Positions 1-13,046 of a stretch of 64,000 nucleotides of DNA are shown here, in pieces (position 1 is the first letter of the stretch; every line of letters begins with the position of its first letter). Position numbers and translations under genes: made by a program. The notes under the pieces were generated by a model. The model was not told the DNA's origin, searched no databases, and saw only the letters and a list, made by a program, of their open reading frames with translations. This stretch comes from Nymphaea colorata (Eukaryota > Streptophyta > Magnoliopsida > Nymphaeales > Nymphaeaceae), in NCBI RefSeq assembly GCF_008831285.2, contig NC_045141.1:4171224-4235223 (forward strand), in the 5' to 3' direction.

Positions 1-1191
1 AGAGAGGCAAAGTAAGAGCAATGCAGCTAGAGTCATTGCTGCTTGCACACTTGGAGGCTCAGCACTTTTGGTCATTGTTTGCACATTCATTGGTATCTCA
101 TGCTATAGAAAGAGGAGATTATTGAAACATCCTGATGACATTGACATATTATGAGGAATTACACTTCCAGTGATTTCGCAAAGAGAGCTATTGCATGCAA
201 CCAGCAACTTCAGTAATGCAAATTTTCTTGGGAATGGAAGCTTTGGTTCAGTGTACAAAGGAATTCTAGCAGATGGAATGACAATGGCTGTTAAGGTCCT
301 TAATTTGTCATTTAAGGGAGCATCTAAAAGTTTTGACATCGAGGGCATTGTCATGCGCCAAATTAGGCACTGAAACCTCGTTAAAGTCATTACGTCTTTC
401 TCTAGTAGAGATTTCAAGGCTTTAGTTCTCCAATACATGCCACTTGGGAGCCTAGAAGTCTGTCTACATTCAGGTGGCCATGATTTGAATCTCTTTCAGA
501 GATTGGACATCATGATTGATGTGGCTTATGCTCTAGAATATCTTCACCATGGTTTCTCGGAGATTATAGTTCATTGTGATCTAAAGCCAAGTAATGGTGC
601 TTCTAGATGAGAACATGACAGCATACCTCAGTGAGTTTGGCATTGCAAAAAATCTAATTGGTCTGAATTCTTCTACTCTTACAGCCACTCTTGGAACCAC
701 CAGATACATTGCACCAGGTACGTACTATCTCTTATTTTTCTATCTTTTTATAAATTTTGTGTCTCTATAAGTGTGAGTATAATTGCCTGAACTGTTTCTT
801 TAGTCAACCAGGCCTGGCTTTGAGTTCTTATATGGGTGTGTGCATGTGTGAACACACTCTCTTTCTCCTCAAAAATGCTCTCACGGTCATATACAAGTCA
901 AAGACGATGAGAATTGCATGGGAGGGGGCAGAGAGGTGATGAGGTGAGATAAAGAGAGACAAAGAGAGAGTGGGTGGTTTGCCAGTCCTAGTGGACTCTC
1001 TCTTTCTTTCTTTCTCCCTCTCTTTCTCTCTCTCTCTATATATATTCATTCATTTATTTATTTATACTGAAATCAGCTGACTAAGCTTTTTTTTTTTGTA
1101 TTGTTTAAAACATCGCAAAAAAATGCATTGATGATAGCCAATGTTTTGGCAACCATAAGAAAAGGAGTCATCAGTAACATAGGTAGCCCAC

Positions 1192-1193
<2 letters not shown>

Positions 1194-1265
<72 letters not shown>
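1194..1265. repeat. (TA)n microsatellite in the kinase intron
   Basis: About 70 bp of uninterrupted TA. It is flanked on both sides by near-identical copies of AGGTAGCCCA-x-TGAATAT (about 1181 and 1265), so the repeat seems to have expanded inside a short direct duplication. Overlapping poly-Tyr/Ile reading frames are translation of the repeat. Confidence 0.95.
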
Positions 1266-1267
<2 letters not shown>

Positions 1268-1770
1268 TAGCCCAATGAATATATATATATATACATATAA
1301 TTTAGTCCTGACTTATGTGGTTTAACTAATTACACTCTTCTGTGGTTTGCAATATAAGATCAATAAATATATTAATTGATGTGAAAACACCCATGATCCA
1401 TCTAATCATCATGATTTGGTAGTTCACACATAAAGACATGCACAAGTGGTTCCTAGCTCAATAATGTAAAGGTCATTGTTAAACTGTTAAACTATTTTAC
1501 ATGGACAATGCATTCATTCTTCGTATGGATTATGGTGTTGCATGCTAGTTTTTGCATTGTTTTGTCCTCATGTACACGTCTGTTGTTTGCATGTCCTCAA
1601 CAGACAAGAATCTTCAATTGATCTTCTTCTTTTAACAGAAGTTATAAAAGAATCCTAATCATAAATACCTTTCTACCTAATGGCTTAAGAATGGCTAATA
1701 ATCCAGGATACATGTTTGAATTCTTTTAAGAGCACTTGAATATCATATATATAAGACTTGAGTTCTAAAT

Positions 1771-2088
1771 ATACCTGAGCATTGGGCCAGCCCGGCCTGA
1801 TAAGAACCGGGTCCAGGCCGGCCTAATGTCCAAAATCCGAGCCTAGGCCCAGTCCGGTAACATAAAAAAATATTTTTTAAATATAAAATAAATTCTTTTG
1901 AATATAAAATGTATTTTAAATAACAATATATATGATTAATAAAATAAAATTAATATTTAAAAGTTATCGGGATGGATCGGGACCTCGTCGGGCTGACCCG
2001 GGCCGACCCGACACATTATCATGCGGGCTCGGACCCGGGCCCAATTGGGCGGGGTACCCATCGGGTACCTGGCCCGATAACCGCGTCT
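1771..2088. mobile_element. Non-autonomous DNA transposon with GC-rich arms, in the kinase intron
   Basis: The 318-bp element has two GC-rich arms full of GGGCC and CCCGG around a very AT-rich core. The same 10 bp, AGTTCTAAAT, lies on both sides (1761-1770 and 2089-2098), which fits a target-site duplication of 8 bp or slightly more. The ends are imperfect inverted repeats: the left arm has ATTGGGCCAG and the inverted right arm has ATCGGGCCAGG. It has no coding capacity. Related copies lie near 20671-21002, and fragments near 5820-6010 and 7430-7560. The hAT assignment is inferred from the duplication length. Confidence 0.7.
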
Positions 2089-3522
2089 AGTTCTAAATCA
2101 TAGTCTTGTATTCTTTTTTAGATTTATATATGAGAATACGACAAGAGAAAGGCAGGATTGGAGGTTCAATTGATCTTAGGTCCATTAATTTCCAGGCCTC
2201 TTGCCCAAAACCAATTAATGCAATTGTGTCATAGATGAGCATTAGCCAATTATATTGTGCTTGCTAATCATGTCTAATCTTGTTGAGTGGTTGAATTAGA
2301 ATTTGGGATAGCCAGAAAGGTGTCAGCCAAAGCCAATGTCTACAGCTACGGAATTCTCATCCTTGAGGTGTTTATAGGAAAAAAGCCTACTGATGAACAG
2401 TTTGATGGGGAATTTAGTTTGAGGCAATGGGTGGCCGAAGCATTTCCTGTTGCAATTTCGGATGTCATTGACAGCCATGTTTTGAACGAAAGCAACACTA
2501 CTTCAACTGAAAGATCAGCTGCTATGAATGAGCTGCTGGTGATGTTCATGGAGATAGGCTTGTGATGTTCAAGCGTGTCTCCAAATGAGAAAATGGACAT
2601 GAAGGAAGTGGTTGTAGGGCTGAGAAGGATACGACAGAAAACAAGAACGATAGAAGGATAATTCAAACATATCCATAGATACAATGAGATTTAATTCCAA
2701 GGTGCGACCAGCCATTGGCTGAAATAGTTGGAGGTGGAAATGTAGTTTGATTGCTTTCATTGAGAGCTCTCACTTGCATTGTTCAATTACAGTTGCGTAT
2801 AGGATCTAATAAAGAAATGCTTAATACGCTTGTGTGTTCTATTCCTAAGAAATTTGAGTGACTAATCTTGTAAAACAACTCACATTTCCAGTGCAAGTTA
2901 TGCGAAAGAGGCTTGGAACATTGTCCATTATTGTAGTTTGTGCTTTGTTCTAAGTAAGGACACCACTATAGCCATAGTTCACATAAATCCTTTCAATGTT
3001 CTAAAATTTTGATGTACTATATCCTTAGCACAATTTTTCAAACCTACAAAAAAAATGAACAAGAAGAATGAATGAAAATGAACAATTCTAGTAAGTTTTA
3101 GACTGAAGTCCAATTTTATCAAAAGAAAAGCCCTTGAATGAGGAGGATGATAATTATATGCTGTGAGCAACAGTGTGTTATTGGAGCATGTTATATGTAA
3201 TGGCCCTCTAACAAAGGACCATGTGTTATGGACTAAGGATGATCAAAAAGACCAAAATGACCCCATTAGTTTAATAGAAGACCCCTCCCCCCTACAAGTA
3301 AAAGTGAAACTTGGAAAATTTTCATTCTATTTCCTATGAAGTGAATCCTCCGCCAATGTTAAGAGGAAGCTTGGTGTTATCTCATAGAAAGTAATATCTT
3401 TAATCTTTTCAAGCATGCAAAAATGTATGAAGCCAAACCATGAACATGCCCATGGCCACATTCATAAAATTATTTGCCAGTAACAATTCAAAGTTCAAGG
3501 ATGCTGCTTATATTGAAGTATT

Positions 3523-3597
3523 GTGGAAGCATTGCAATATGTGACCCTCACCCAGCCTGATATAGCCTTATGTGCAAATAGGGTATTTGCATCCTAA
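3523..3597 (+). pseudogene. Ty1/copia reverse-transcriptase relic
   Basis: A 24-codon stretch reads ALQYVTLTQPDIALCANRV followed closely by TAA. This matches the C-terminal block of plant copia reverse transcriptases; the element at 43.7-49.5 kb has ALQYATITRPDIVFAVNRA at the same place. No other copia domain is readable around it, so it is a short, old remnant. Confidence 0.75.
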
Positions 3598-4063
3598 AAT
3601 TGTTTAGGTTTTGTTTCTGGAGTGTATTAAAAAATGATTTTTATTTTCAAAAGAACAAAAAAGGGACTGGCCTGTTGGTACGAGGCTTGGCCATTCCCAG
3701 CACATTTACCACAAATAACTAATCCTATGGCTAAGCTCATTCTCAATGCATTTCATATTCACCAGAACATCATCTTCAACCTATATGTAGTCTAATACTT
3801 GGTAACGAAGTTAAAACTTTATAATGCGAAGGAAGGAAATTCTTTTTAAACGAAAGTATTTCAAAAACCTTTATCAAAACAGTTAGATAGAGAGATATAT
3901 ACAAAGATTTTAAAGAGAGAGAAAATATGGACAGAGAAAAACCAGTAAAAGAGCAAGAGATTTTAAGAAAAAATTAAGAGAGAGAGAAATAAAAATTTAT
4001 AAGAAGTAGGAAAGAAATAAAGAGAAAAACTAGTAGAAGAGCAAGAGAGTTTAAGAGGAAAAA

Positions 4064-4102
<39 letters not shown>

Positions 4103-4618
4103 TGTAAAGATTTTTAAGGGAGAGAAGAACTAGAGAAAGGGAAATTAGTAAAACAGAGATTTTAAGGAATAATCAGAGAGATAAATATTCTAAAAAAAGA
4201 TAAATTAAGAACGAGCGAATAAAAGAAGGAAGAAAAAATGATCTAATAACAAGATATGTTAACCCCTCTTTTATTTTTAAATAGAAATTAAAATTTAGAA
4301 GATAATTTTGAAAATTTGAACTTCAATATTGTATGTAGGCAATAGAGAAACTTGGGCTCATGGGAGAGCCTAGGGTAAGTCTCCATAGCCTCCTTAGGGA
4401 GAACTTATATTTTGAAATCCTTCAAAAAAAGTATGTCTCTCCCACCATTGGGTGTGGGAGAGAGACTAACTTCAAAAGAAAAAACAACTATCAATAAAGA
4501 GTTCCTCTTGTTCTTAAATCTGGTTGGGAAGACACTCTTTTAAAGGTGGATCACTCTCATAAGGCTACTAACAGGATGACCAATAGGTATTTTATCAATG
4601 GAATGTGGATCCAAATGA

Positions 4619-4836
4619 TGTCATGTTTTTCAATAAAAAAATGTTTTTGTCCTATTTTACTGACTTATTTTTTACATTTTTAATGAATATTTGAAAAAAA
4701 ATGTTTTTCAATAAAAAAATGTTATTTTTCACTTTTTTCTAATATTTTTTATTTTGTCATGTTTTTCAATAAAAAAATGTTTTGGTCCTATTTTACTGAC
4801 TTATTTTTTACATTTTTAATGAATATTTGAAAAAAA
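4619..4836. repeat. AT-rich direct repeat, two copies of about 80 bp
   Basis: The segment starting TCATGTTTTTCAATAAAA and running through CTATTTTACTGACTTATTTT to GAATATTTGAAAAAAA occurs at about 4620-4706 and again at about 4757-4836. The copies are nearly identical. A partial third copy of the first 20 bases lies between them. Confidence 0.85.
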
Positions 4837-5200
4837 AACACATTTTTTTTGTCACCATGATTTAAAAAGTGTAATAGAAAAATTGTAAACGTTGACTTTA
4901 ATGCATATTGTATGGCTCATCATGCCCTTAATTTGGACAAGCTTGCTTTTGGTGTGACGTTACTTTTACTGGAGAAAGTGAAAGGAGAGACATTTCAATG
5001 CGAATTGGTCATGGCATACAAAAACAAACAGAAAAAAGGACGGCGTGATTTGAAAAATGACAAATGAAAGGCGACGACTGTCATTTTCATATCAGTTGGA
5101 TGTGATTATTTCTTATTATGAAATCATGAGTAATACTAAGGGTGAATTTGGGTTTTTAAATAGATAAATATATATGAATGACTAGTAAGAAATGGACGTA

Positions 5201-5776
<576 letters not shown>

Positions 5777-5819
5777 AAGTTAAAGATATTTTTTCATTCT
5801 ATTCCAATCGATACATGAA

Positions 5820-6010
5820 ACCCACGCCCAGGCCTCGCCAGGTAATAAATAAAAAATGTATTTTTTTAATATCATATATATTTTCCAGTAATAAAATGTT
5901 TTTTTATTAAATTTAAAAAATAAAAAAAATCACTTTTTAAATGTTCATGGGCAAGTGCAGGTTTTTTTTGGCCCGGACCTAGGCCAGTGCCGGGCCTGGT
6001 CCTGGCCCGC
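5820..6010. repeat. Fragment of the GC-armed transposon family
   Basis: GC-rich words (CCCAGGCCTCGCCAGG on the left; GGCCCGGACCTAGGCC and GGGCCTGGTCCTGGCCCG on the right) flank an AT-rich core, as in the element at 1771-2088. Ends and duplication are not clear. Confidence 0.45.
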
Positions 6011-6184
6011 CAACAGCCCCTCCCGGCGCCCGCCCTTAACTTTGTGACAGACAAATTTACACGGTTGGATTCAACACTTGTATACTATATGGTTGAATGG
6101 CTACACATTGGAATTGTGTTGCTACAGCACCATAAACTGCTTACCATAAATTATTGTCACACCATTAACCATCATTAATACGAC

Positions 6185-6219
<35 letters not shown>

Positions 6220-6230
6220 ATATATATATA

Positions 6231-8300
6231 AGCACAGGTCACCAGTAATGCTTTCCTGTACCATCATTGTTGGCATCATGGGCAGAGCCAAAAGGCGGCG
6301 GCAAAAGCATTCCCCTCTTCTCCTTCCACCCCCAAAAAAAAATTACATATAAATTTAAAAAATTATCTTATATAAAAATGTTTAAAAATAATCATTTGGC
6401 TCTTACCAAAATTTTAAAATTATAATTTGAAATATTTCATGAAAAAGTTTTGACTGCACCCCTCATTGGCATCGAGATAAGGTAACAAGCTCTCATTGTA
6501 AAAAGTATTTGCATAAAAAGCTAAGGTTTTTCTTTTTGCAGGAGGGGGTCGTCTTCTTTCCTAGAGAGAAACATGGTGGGGTGAGTCCAAATGCTAGTTC
6601 CCCTACAAAAAGTTATCTGATCTTTATGGTAGGACTGCCTACTTAACATGTACACACACAAATACATGCACATGTACAAAGGCAGAACTGAATCTTCTTG
6701 TGTATAGGGAAATCAAATATGTCAGATTTTGGATAGTTAAAAATTAAAAACTATCACTTAAACATAATTATCACCTAAATACTACAAATGAATGATTTAT
6801 GGTGCAAGAAGATTAAAGGAGGTTTTTGTAATAATTGATTTTTAATGTTTAGCTATCCAACAACATCAAACATCTAGTAAATTTAAAACTTCCTATAGCC
6901 AATTGTTTTCTTTTCTATTTTCATTGTTCTTTTCGCACTCTCCGCCCCGATTCCATCTCTCTCTCTAGTGCAACCACTTGGGTTGGGTGGTGTGTTAGAG
7001 TCATATCCTCAGTTCAAAAGTTAAATGGTGCTACCTTGATTGTATTGAAAAATGTTGAGGTTAGAATTATGGGAGTCATTGTGGAGGCAATGTGGACCAG
7101 TTCTTGTCATATATATATATATATATATATATCTATATATATAATAAATTCAAAGTAATAAATCATAAACAGAAAACAGGAGATTCTCATTTTATTATAC
7201 ATGTTCAAAGTCATGGATTTAAAAAAGGAAGTCTGATCTTAAATCCATGCATCTAAAATCTTAATAATCTCATATCACCAGGGATTTATCATCAGGTTAA
7301 ACCAACACAACCTTACTAAAAGCTTTAGTCTCTATGGTTTTTCCAAAGGACCCCCATGAGAAATGGTTTATAAAAAGAGAGGGGGCCAACGTCAAATGAC
7401 ATTTCTTTTTCAAATTGAGTTCCTCCTTGTTGGGTCAGGTCAAGTTCCCTCTAGCCCTTGGGCCTGGCCAGTTGGGCCAGAGTATTTCCGGCGTATTAGG
7501 CTTAAAACTTGGCTTGGCCCCAGTCCAGTCCCAATGCCCAACCTTAGGCATGGTCGACTGTACAGTTACGTGTCTCAAAACAATTGCATTATAGATTTTG
7601 GCTACTTCCCCAACCTTGTCATCACTAAGACAAAATAAACCGTCTAATTGATTGAAGACTATTGAATTCTGATCCTATCATATTAGTCTGCCCTCCTGAG
7701 CTGTCTTTTTCGTTATAAGTTAATTAGTACTCATGCACATGAGGTAAGCTTGGTGGGCAAATATCATGGGGATAAGATGATGTTGCCCCCACATGTCGGC
7801 AATATACAAGTGGTTCAGATTCTTATGGCATACAATTATCAATAAGATGTAGTGACTTCATGGAAACGAAAAGGGTTGTTTGGCAATGAAAATAGTTTGT
7901 TTGTTTCATGAACTTACCTTAAAGATTGTACTTGACTTATATAGTGATTTGAGTTTGGGAATAATTCTAGGTAAGCAGGGATAGAATTTTATTCTACCGT
8001 AGGAGAGACTAAGCTTCCGCCTAACACCTCATTCGTTTTAGGGTATAGGGCTCGCTTTCAGTTTCTTGGAATACCTCTCCTACCATGATTTAACTTGTAT
8101 TTCAGTACCCAGCACGACAGACATATAAAGCTAGCGAATAGTCTAAAAACATGTAAATAAAGCAATAATTGAAAGTACCGACATTCGACAATTATCATTA
8201 TTTTTACTCAAGTTCATGTAAATTTTCTAAATCATACGAGTACTGCTGATTCCAGAGTTCCCGTGTTTGAGCTCAAACCCTTGAGCCTGCAGCTTCGTTT
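6231..8300. other. Gene-free stretch
   Basis: No supported gene. It holds (TA)n at 7109-7144, another GC-rich fragment of the transposon family at about 7430-7560, and a dispersed segment near 6970-7100 (GGTGCTACCTTGATTGTATTG) whose relative is at about 58005-58060. A (TA)n run at 6187-6230 precedes it. Confidence 0.55.
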
Positions 8301-8303
8301 CAC

Positions 8304-8311
8304 TATAAATA
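8304..8311 (+). promoter_or_regulatory. TATA box of the 8.4-kb peptide gene
   Basis: TATAAATA lies 53-60 bp upstream of the ATG at 8364, a normal plant core-promoter spacing that leaves a short 5' leader of about 25-30 bp. Confidence 0.7.
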
Positions 8312-8363
8312 GCCACTAAGGCAGGCACTCTGGCCACCACGCCCCTCTCCATCACCAAATTTA

Positions 8364-8582
8364 ATGGCTTCCCTTTCCCGTTCGCTCATCCTCTTCCTCA
8401 TTCTGGCATTGGTTGCAACTGCTCTCGTTGAGCAGGGATCAGCAATCGATAGCCACCACAGTCCTGATGAGACTGGTTGTGTTGTTCTCCCCAAGGGATG
8501 CGATCCACAGGCTGCACATGCTAGTCACTCGACTAACAGGAAGATGAAGGAACCCCTCCTGTCAAGCTATCCCACTCCCTGA
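8364..8582 (+). CDS. Small secreted peptide precursor, family not recognised
   Basis: The product has 72 residues. Residues 1-27 look like a secretory signal peptide: MASLSRS, then a hydrophobic core ILFLILALVATALV, then EQGSA as a likely cleavage site. The mature part, about 45 residues, is polar and has exactly two cysteines in CVVLPKGC, followed by His- and Ser-rich sequence and a Pro-ending tail EPLLSSYPTP. Mature peptides of this size are usually apoplastic. The single exon, the TATA box 53-60 bp upstream and the absence of stops or frameshifts make it the best intact short gene in the window. It is not clearly related to the array at 40-61 kb. The function is unknown. A chance ORF is unlikely but cannot be excluded without transcript data. 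Confidence 0.65.
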   Translation: MASLSRSLILFLILALVATALVEQGSAIDSHHSPDETGCVVLPKGCDPQAAHASHSTNRKMKEPLLSSYPTP

Positions 8583-8675
8583 TGATCAGTCCTTCAGTTT
8601 CACCACCGCTGCTCCATGACTTCAGATCAGACCAAGTGAACCCATGTCTTCCCACTCTTAAGAATTTGTACTGCA

Positions 8676-8726
<51 letters not shown>

Positions 8727-9450
8727 GCAGGCAGCCATGGCCATTATGTTGGGTTTGTTCGTGTTGTAAACGTGTTGGTCAATGACCTCCAATTTTACAA
8801 GCATGGAGTTTCTCTCTCTCTCTCTCAGATGCAGGATTCTAATCAGCAGTTTCGACCCCATTCTCCAAAGTGAGCCTTGAATATCAGCAGAAAATAGAGA
8901 ACAAAGCTGGATGTCAGGATCGCTTGAGCTAATTTTCTTATGTTGGTTGATTCCCAGAAATCTAAGAAACAAAGCTTCCTTTCTTTCAAGAATGATCAAC
9001 TGTAAGGTTAAATGATTTTACGCCCTTGAGAATAACATACAGCCGATATGGGCGGGGCATTAATTGACAGGCCATTCCATCTTCTTTAGTTAGCTAGGCT
9101 GCAACTCCAACCCTGTCCTTGTCCGTTGGTGTCATGGCTTCACCCCTTTGTGAATGATGCCTCACGTGTCAAGTCTTTTCTAAAATTTGAATATGACATG
9201 CAAAATATCGAAATCCATATGAAAGGGGCAGTTTGTTTTCATTTTACATTATTTTCCCAATTACTTGAGTTTTCCTCTTCGGTCCTTGCGAGAGGCTTTA
9301 CTTTTTGACTTGGTTACTAAGTTCAAATATCTGTCTGGAACTTCTTCGTTTTTTCCAAGTTTTGGGGATAAAAAATAAAGCAAAATCACTTTGAGAAAAA
9401 CTGTACAGAAACTAAGAGCAAAGCATGGAACAAAGAGAAAGAAAATTTAA
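8583..9450. other. Gene-free flank with (TA)n at 8684-8722
   Basis: The 3' flank of the peptide gene. It holds a (TA)n microsatellite at 8684-8722 and a short CT run near 8812-8826. No further coding signal is seen before the gypsy LTR. Confidence 0.55.
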
Positions 9451-12400
9451 CCGGCTAGGCCAGAATAATCCGACCAGTGCGATCCTAAACTTCCCAGGAC
9501 CTTCTTGAGGCCTATTCTAAAAACCGAAAAACCTAGATGAATTACACACTTGTGCTACCCGGCCGGACAGGACCCCGGCGCAAAACCGAGTAGGTAGGAT
9601 AGTACAAGGGGAGGTTACCTGAATTCCCAAATTCCCTAAATAAGGTCTGCCTATTACAAAACACTAGTAGGGTTGTGAGGCTTTACAAATCGCGAACGAT
9701 ACAATAATAACGCTCAATCTCACTCACAAACCACGCAAACCACTCTAACGTGCAAACCACACCCAACAAAAGTAAATAGGTGGTCTTGCTCCTTGTGGTC
9801 GTGTCTCGGGCACAGTGCCCTCGAGGTACCTCACGGGGGAGCTAGGCCGAAGCCAAGGCTAAAGCAAAAATACTGAAAACAAACTATTATGCTACCTAAA
9901 ACTGAAAGCAAATCCCACCCAGAACTACAAGGGGGATAGGAAATGATACCGGCCAAGGATCACCCTTGGCGTAGCCGGATAAGGTCTCGAGGTGATGACC
10001 TGCCCCTGAGCACTGCAGCTCACAGTACAGGAAGACCGGCTGAGGCGTGCCTCCACGTAGCCTGCTACTCGGACTGACCGCTGCTTGACGGCGCTGATGG
10101 TCGGCCGCGCGCTGCTGGTCGGGTCGGCTGCCGAGGACTGGTCGCTGCTTGCTGGCTGTGGCCGCTGCACTATTGCGGCAAAGGGCCCTGCTGCGGCAGT
10201 ACTGGTGTTGGACAGAAGCTGCTGTCGACACTCGCTGAGCCGCGGGGTAGGACGCGCGCCGAGAATGAAGAAGCTGCCGCGGACTGCTGCGGACGTGCGG
10301 TCGAGGGTGCCGGGAACGCTCGGCTGTTGTCGGGTCGAAGGCCGCCTGTCTGGACGAAGCCGCCTGTCGGGTTGCCGCCGAGGTGCTGCTGCTGCCCGCT
10401 ATCGACTGCGGGACCTGGTGTGAAGGGCCGCCTGGAATGCCGAGGGGGCTACTGTCACAGCGACAGCGCCTGCCTGACTATCTCCGGGATGCGGCTCGGC
10501 CACAGGCGCCGGTAGTTGCCGACGAAGGAGAAGTGGCCGCTGCAAGGGCCGGCTGAGCCTAATCCTAACTAAGGCCGGTTCGGGCTGGGTTTGGCTGGGC
10601 TCTACTAGGTGGCTGGTCTGGTCAAACGGGTTCGGTTTGGGGTAGGCTTAGTCAAATGGGGTTTAGGTTCAGTCAAGGGTTGACCTAGCTAATAGGTTGG
10701 TCCAGTGGGGTTAGGCTTGGGCTGAGCATAAGCTCAAGGTGTTGGTCAATGTTGACCAAATGCGGAAGGTTTAGCTAATCGGGTGGTTGACTAAGTGGAC
10801 CGAATTAATGAGTCCGGGTCAAGTAGGTCAGGGTCACACGAGGTAGGCTCGAGTCACTAAGGGAGGCTACCAACTAAGTGGGCTCGGTGGACTAATTGAC
10901 CTAGTTTGACTAAGGTGAGGAATTGACTTCGGTTTAGGTTGGCTCACTACGGGTTCAACCTAGGAGAGAGGTTGGCGCGTAAGGGTTCCTAGCTAGGTGG
11001 GGGTTGACTTGGTTGGTCAAACCAAGGAGGATGCGCCGATTCTTGCCACGTGGCAAGATGGATGGACACGACAGAAGGAGCTAGGAAGATGCTAGCTATT
11101 AGGAATAGAGTTCGGATTCTCGCCTAAGTGTTAGGGAGAAACTCGACAAGGAAGGAGAAGAGATTGGGGCGAGGGCCAGGTGTCGCTCTCGGGTGAGCCC
11201 GAGAGAGGCTAAGGCTGAGATGGTGACACGTGGATAAGATCGACGGTGGAGAGGAGGTGCGGATTAGGTCAAGAGGATATGAAGATTTGCGGCTGAGAAG
11301 AAATAGGAAAGGTGGCGCGAGGTGGAGGAGATTCCTAAAACTAAGGAGGCAAGATCCGAGGGAATAGGGGAAGGGGATCTCGCAAGGCCTGGCTGAAGGA
11401 AAAGTGGCAAGGCGCAGGACCAAGGTGGGTAGCTGGCGGGTGAGGTGGCAAGTTAGGTGGCAGAAGGCTGGCTCGGATTGCAACACGTGTCAAGATGAAC
11501 GCGTGAGAATCCTTGCGACCTAGGGTTGACGCGGTGGAGATGGCGAGGAGCTGGAAGGGATTTGCGGCTGCGGGATTGCTTCCTGATTTGGTGGAGCAGC
11601 TGATTGCGAGCTGATCCTGGATCGGGACAGATGGCAGCAGCTGGGACAAGGGCTCAGATGAACGGCTGGATGGTGGACAGGTGTCGAAATGAAAGGCTGA
11701 GATGAAACGGAGGTGGACTTGCCGGAAATGGCAGATGCGACGGAGGAGGAAACTCCAATTCGCACCGGCGGCCTGAGCTAACGCTCGGAGCTTAATTGAC
11801 CGTAATACCCCTTTCAGAATTTTAGTTAAAACACTAGGGAAGAAGGGCAATTCGGTCCCTTAACGCCAGAATCAATGGCGACCACCGGATTATGCAGCGG
11901 TGGCCGGATCTAAGCCTTTTTCCGGCGACACAATGTTTTGCGATCCAGCCTTCAAAATTCGCCCAAATTATGTTATTTGAAAGCTCTTTTCTAGGTGATT
12001 CCTTTAGGCTATTTCGCTGCCTCAGATCTTAACCAGAAAGTGAGATTTCTTGATTTTTAAACTTCTGGTTCATCAGATCTAAAAGGGGGAAACAAGCCGA
12101 TCTTATGATTCTTTTCCTTCTTTCACTCGGCTGATACTTACTAAGGACAACGCTAGCGATTTCTGACATGCGACTAGGAGTGAAGATCGCAGATTAGAGG
12201 CGGAATCACCCACGCCCGTGGCTTCACTCTCGGGTACGCCGAGGGAGAAACCAGGAAAAGCGAATACCGAATCTAATCCTACAATACACAGGTCTAGCAG
12301 CAAGAAAGATATCGGAATCTTGCCCTGTTCGGTGTCGTATTGAAGCCGGCGGTGGATCCGTCGCCTTCAATCTTCCCTAGACTGAAATCAGCCTCACAAT

Positions 12401-12679
12401 ACCCTCGGGATCAGGGCAAAGGCACTGATTTCAGAGCTTTGAAAAAGCTAGAATGGGGTACTTACGTGACAAGGGAGGGATCGCCGCCGGTGGTGGAGAT
12501 CCGCCGATGCCTTCTTCCTTATGCCTTTGTCTCAGACTGCGGCTCTTCAAGGATTTTTTGGACTGAGAAGCGCCGTGGAGGTAGAGGACGCGAGGGGGGA
12601 GAAGACGCCTGGTTCACGGCTGAACAAGGTGGGAGACGAGAGGGGAGAAGCCTCGTGCGAGGAGAGAGAGGGTGCCACA
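9451..12679 (-). repeat. 3' LTR of the gypsy element (about 3.2 kb)
   Basis: The outer 900 bp (9451-10350) match 18862-19757. On the minus strand the LTR begins TGTGGCACCC at 12679, similar to the TGTTAACACC start of the solo LTR ending at 56168. Positions 9451-12679 are GC-rich and contain open frames of up to 169 codons on both strands, but these show no known domain and low-complexity Pro/Ser/Arg content, so they are not called as genes. Confidence 0.8.
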
Positions 12680-13046
12680 CCAAATGCCAATCTCAAATTA
12701 ATTTTTCGATCCATTGTACATTGAGTTTACAGAATAAATACTAAACATAATGCGAGCCCTAATTACATGTTAACCTAGCTCGCTAACTTAGTCTAATACA
12801 AAAATGCGCAAGGCACAACCCGCCTTGTTAGGTCTCTACTTCAATTCGGGACGTTGGCATGAAATAGAAGACGCAACTACACCCGGGCCTAGCGCCCAGC
12901 TCGAATTCTAAACGCTAAAGTCCCTAAGCCTTGCGGACTTAGGGCGGGGACCTCGTGTGGGTTACCGCCCACACTTCGGAATTTTGAGCACGGGTCAAGT
13001 CCGATTGACTCAGACCTGAACCTAAGCCTCTCGGCTTTAGATAGGC

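Larger units (their letters stand above)
2..2661 (+). pseudogene. LRR receptor-like kinase pseudogene (kinase half, continues off the left edge)
   Basis: Related plant LRR-XII receptor kinases are plasma-membrane immune or developmental receptors. Exon 1 (to 717) encodes a juxtamembrane stretch, a transmembrane segment (about 35-105, ending CYRKRR), a glycine-rich loop [12 protein letters not shown] (about 224-259), the AVK lysine and a catalytic loop IVHCDLKPSN (non-RD type). The intron is 718-2299 with GT..AG ends. Joining G|AA restores APEFGIARKV at the normal kinase intron site. Exon 2 (2300-2661) encodes subdomains VIII-XI, with VYSYGILILEVF, and ends at TAA. Breaks: TGA at about 151 and 372, an extra base near 596, DFG changed to EFG, and TGA at about 2564. 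The splice sites look usable but the protein cannot be full length. The extracellular LRR part lies outside the window. Confidence 0.9.
2662..5200. other. Gene-free stretch
   Basis: I see no gene here apart from the copia relic at 3523-3597. It contains a purine-rich GA-biased tract (about 3860-4230, with (TG)n(AG)n at 4066-4104) and the AT-rich direct repeats at 4619-4836. Confidence 0.6.

Noticed and set aside
1101-1325. 74-codon frame with long Ile-Tyr run
   Set aside because: Translation of a (TA)n microsatellite inside a kinase intron.
4066-4104. Regular short repeats as a CRISPR-like array
   Set aside because: Simple TG/AG microsatellite without spacers; the genome is that of a plant.
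6970-7100. Possible tRNA-derived SINE
   Set aside because: A weak relative exists near 58005, but I could not place convincing A and B boxes, a poly(A) tail or flanking duplications.
10085-10515. Arg/Gly-rich frames on the + strand
   Set aside because: Antisense to the gypsy LTR; part of the frame is repeated at 19495-19776 because it is LTR sequence.
11341-11850. 169-codon minus-strand frame
   Set aside because: Lies within the GC-rich gypsy LTR, has Pro/Ser-rich low-complexity content and no domain.
12340-12744. 134-codon + strand frame
   Set aside because: Spans the LTR edge of the gypsy element antisense to it; no domain or promoter.
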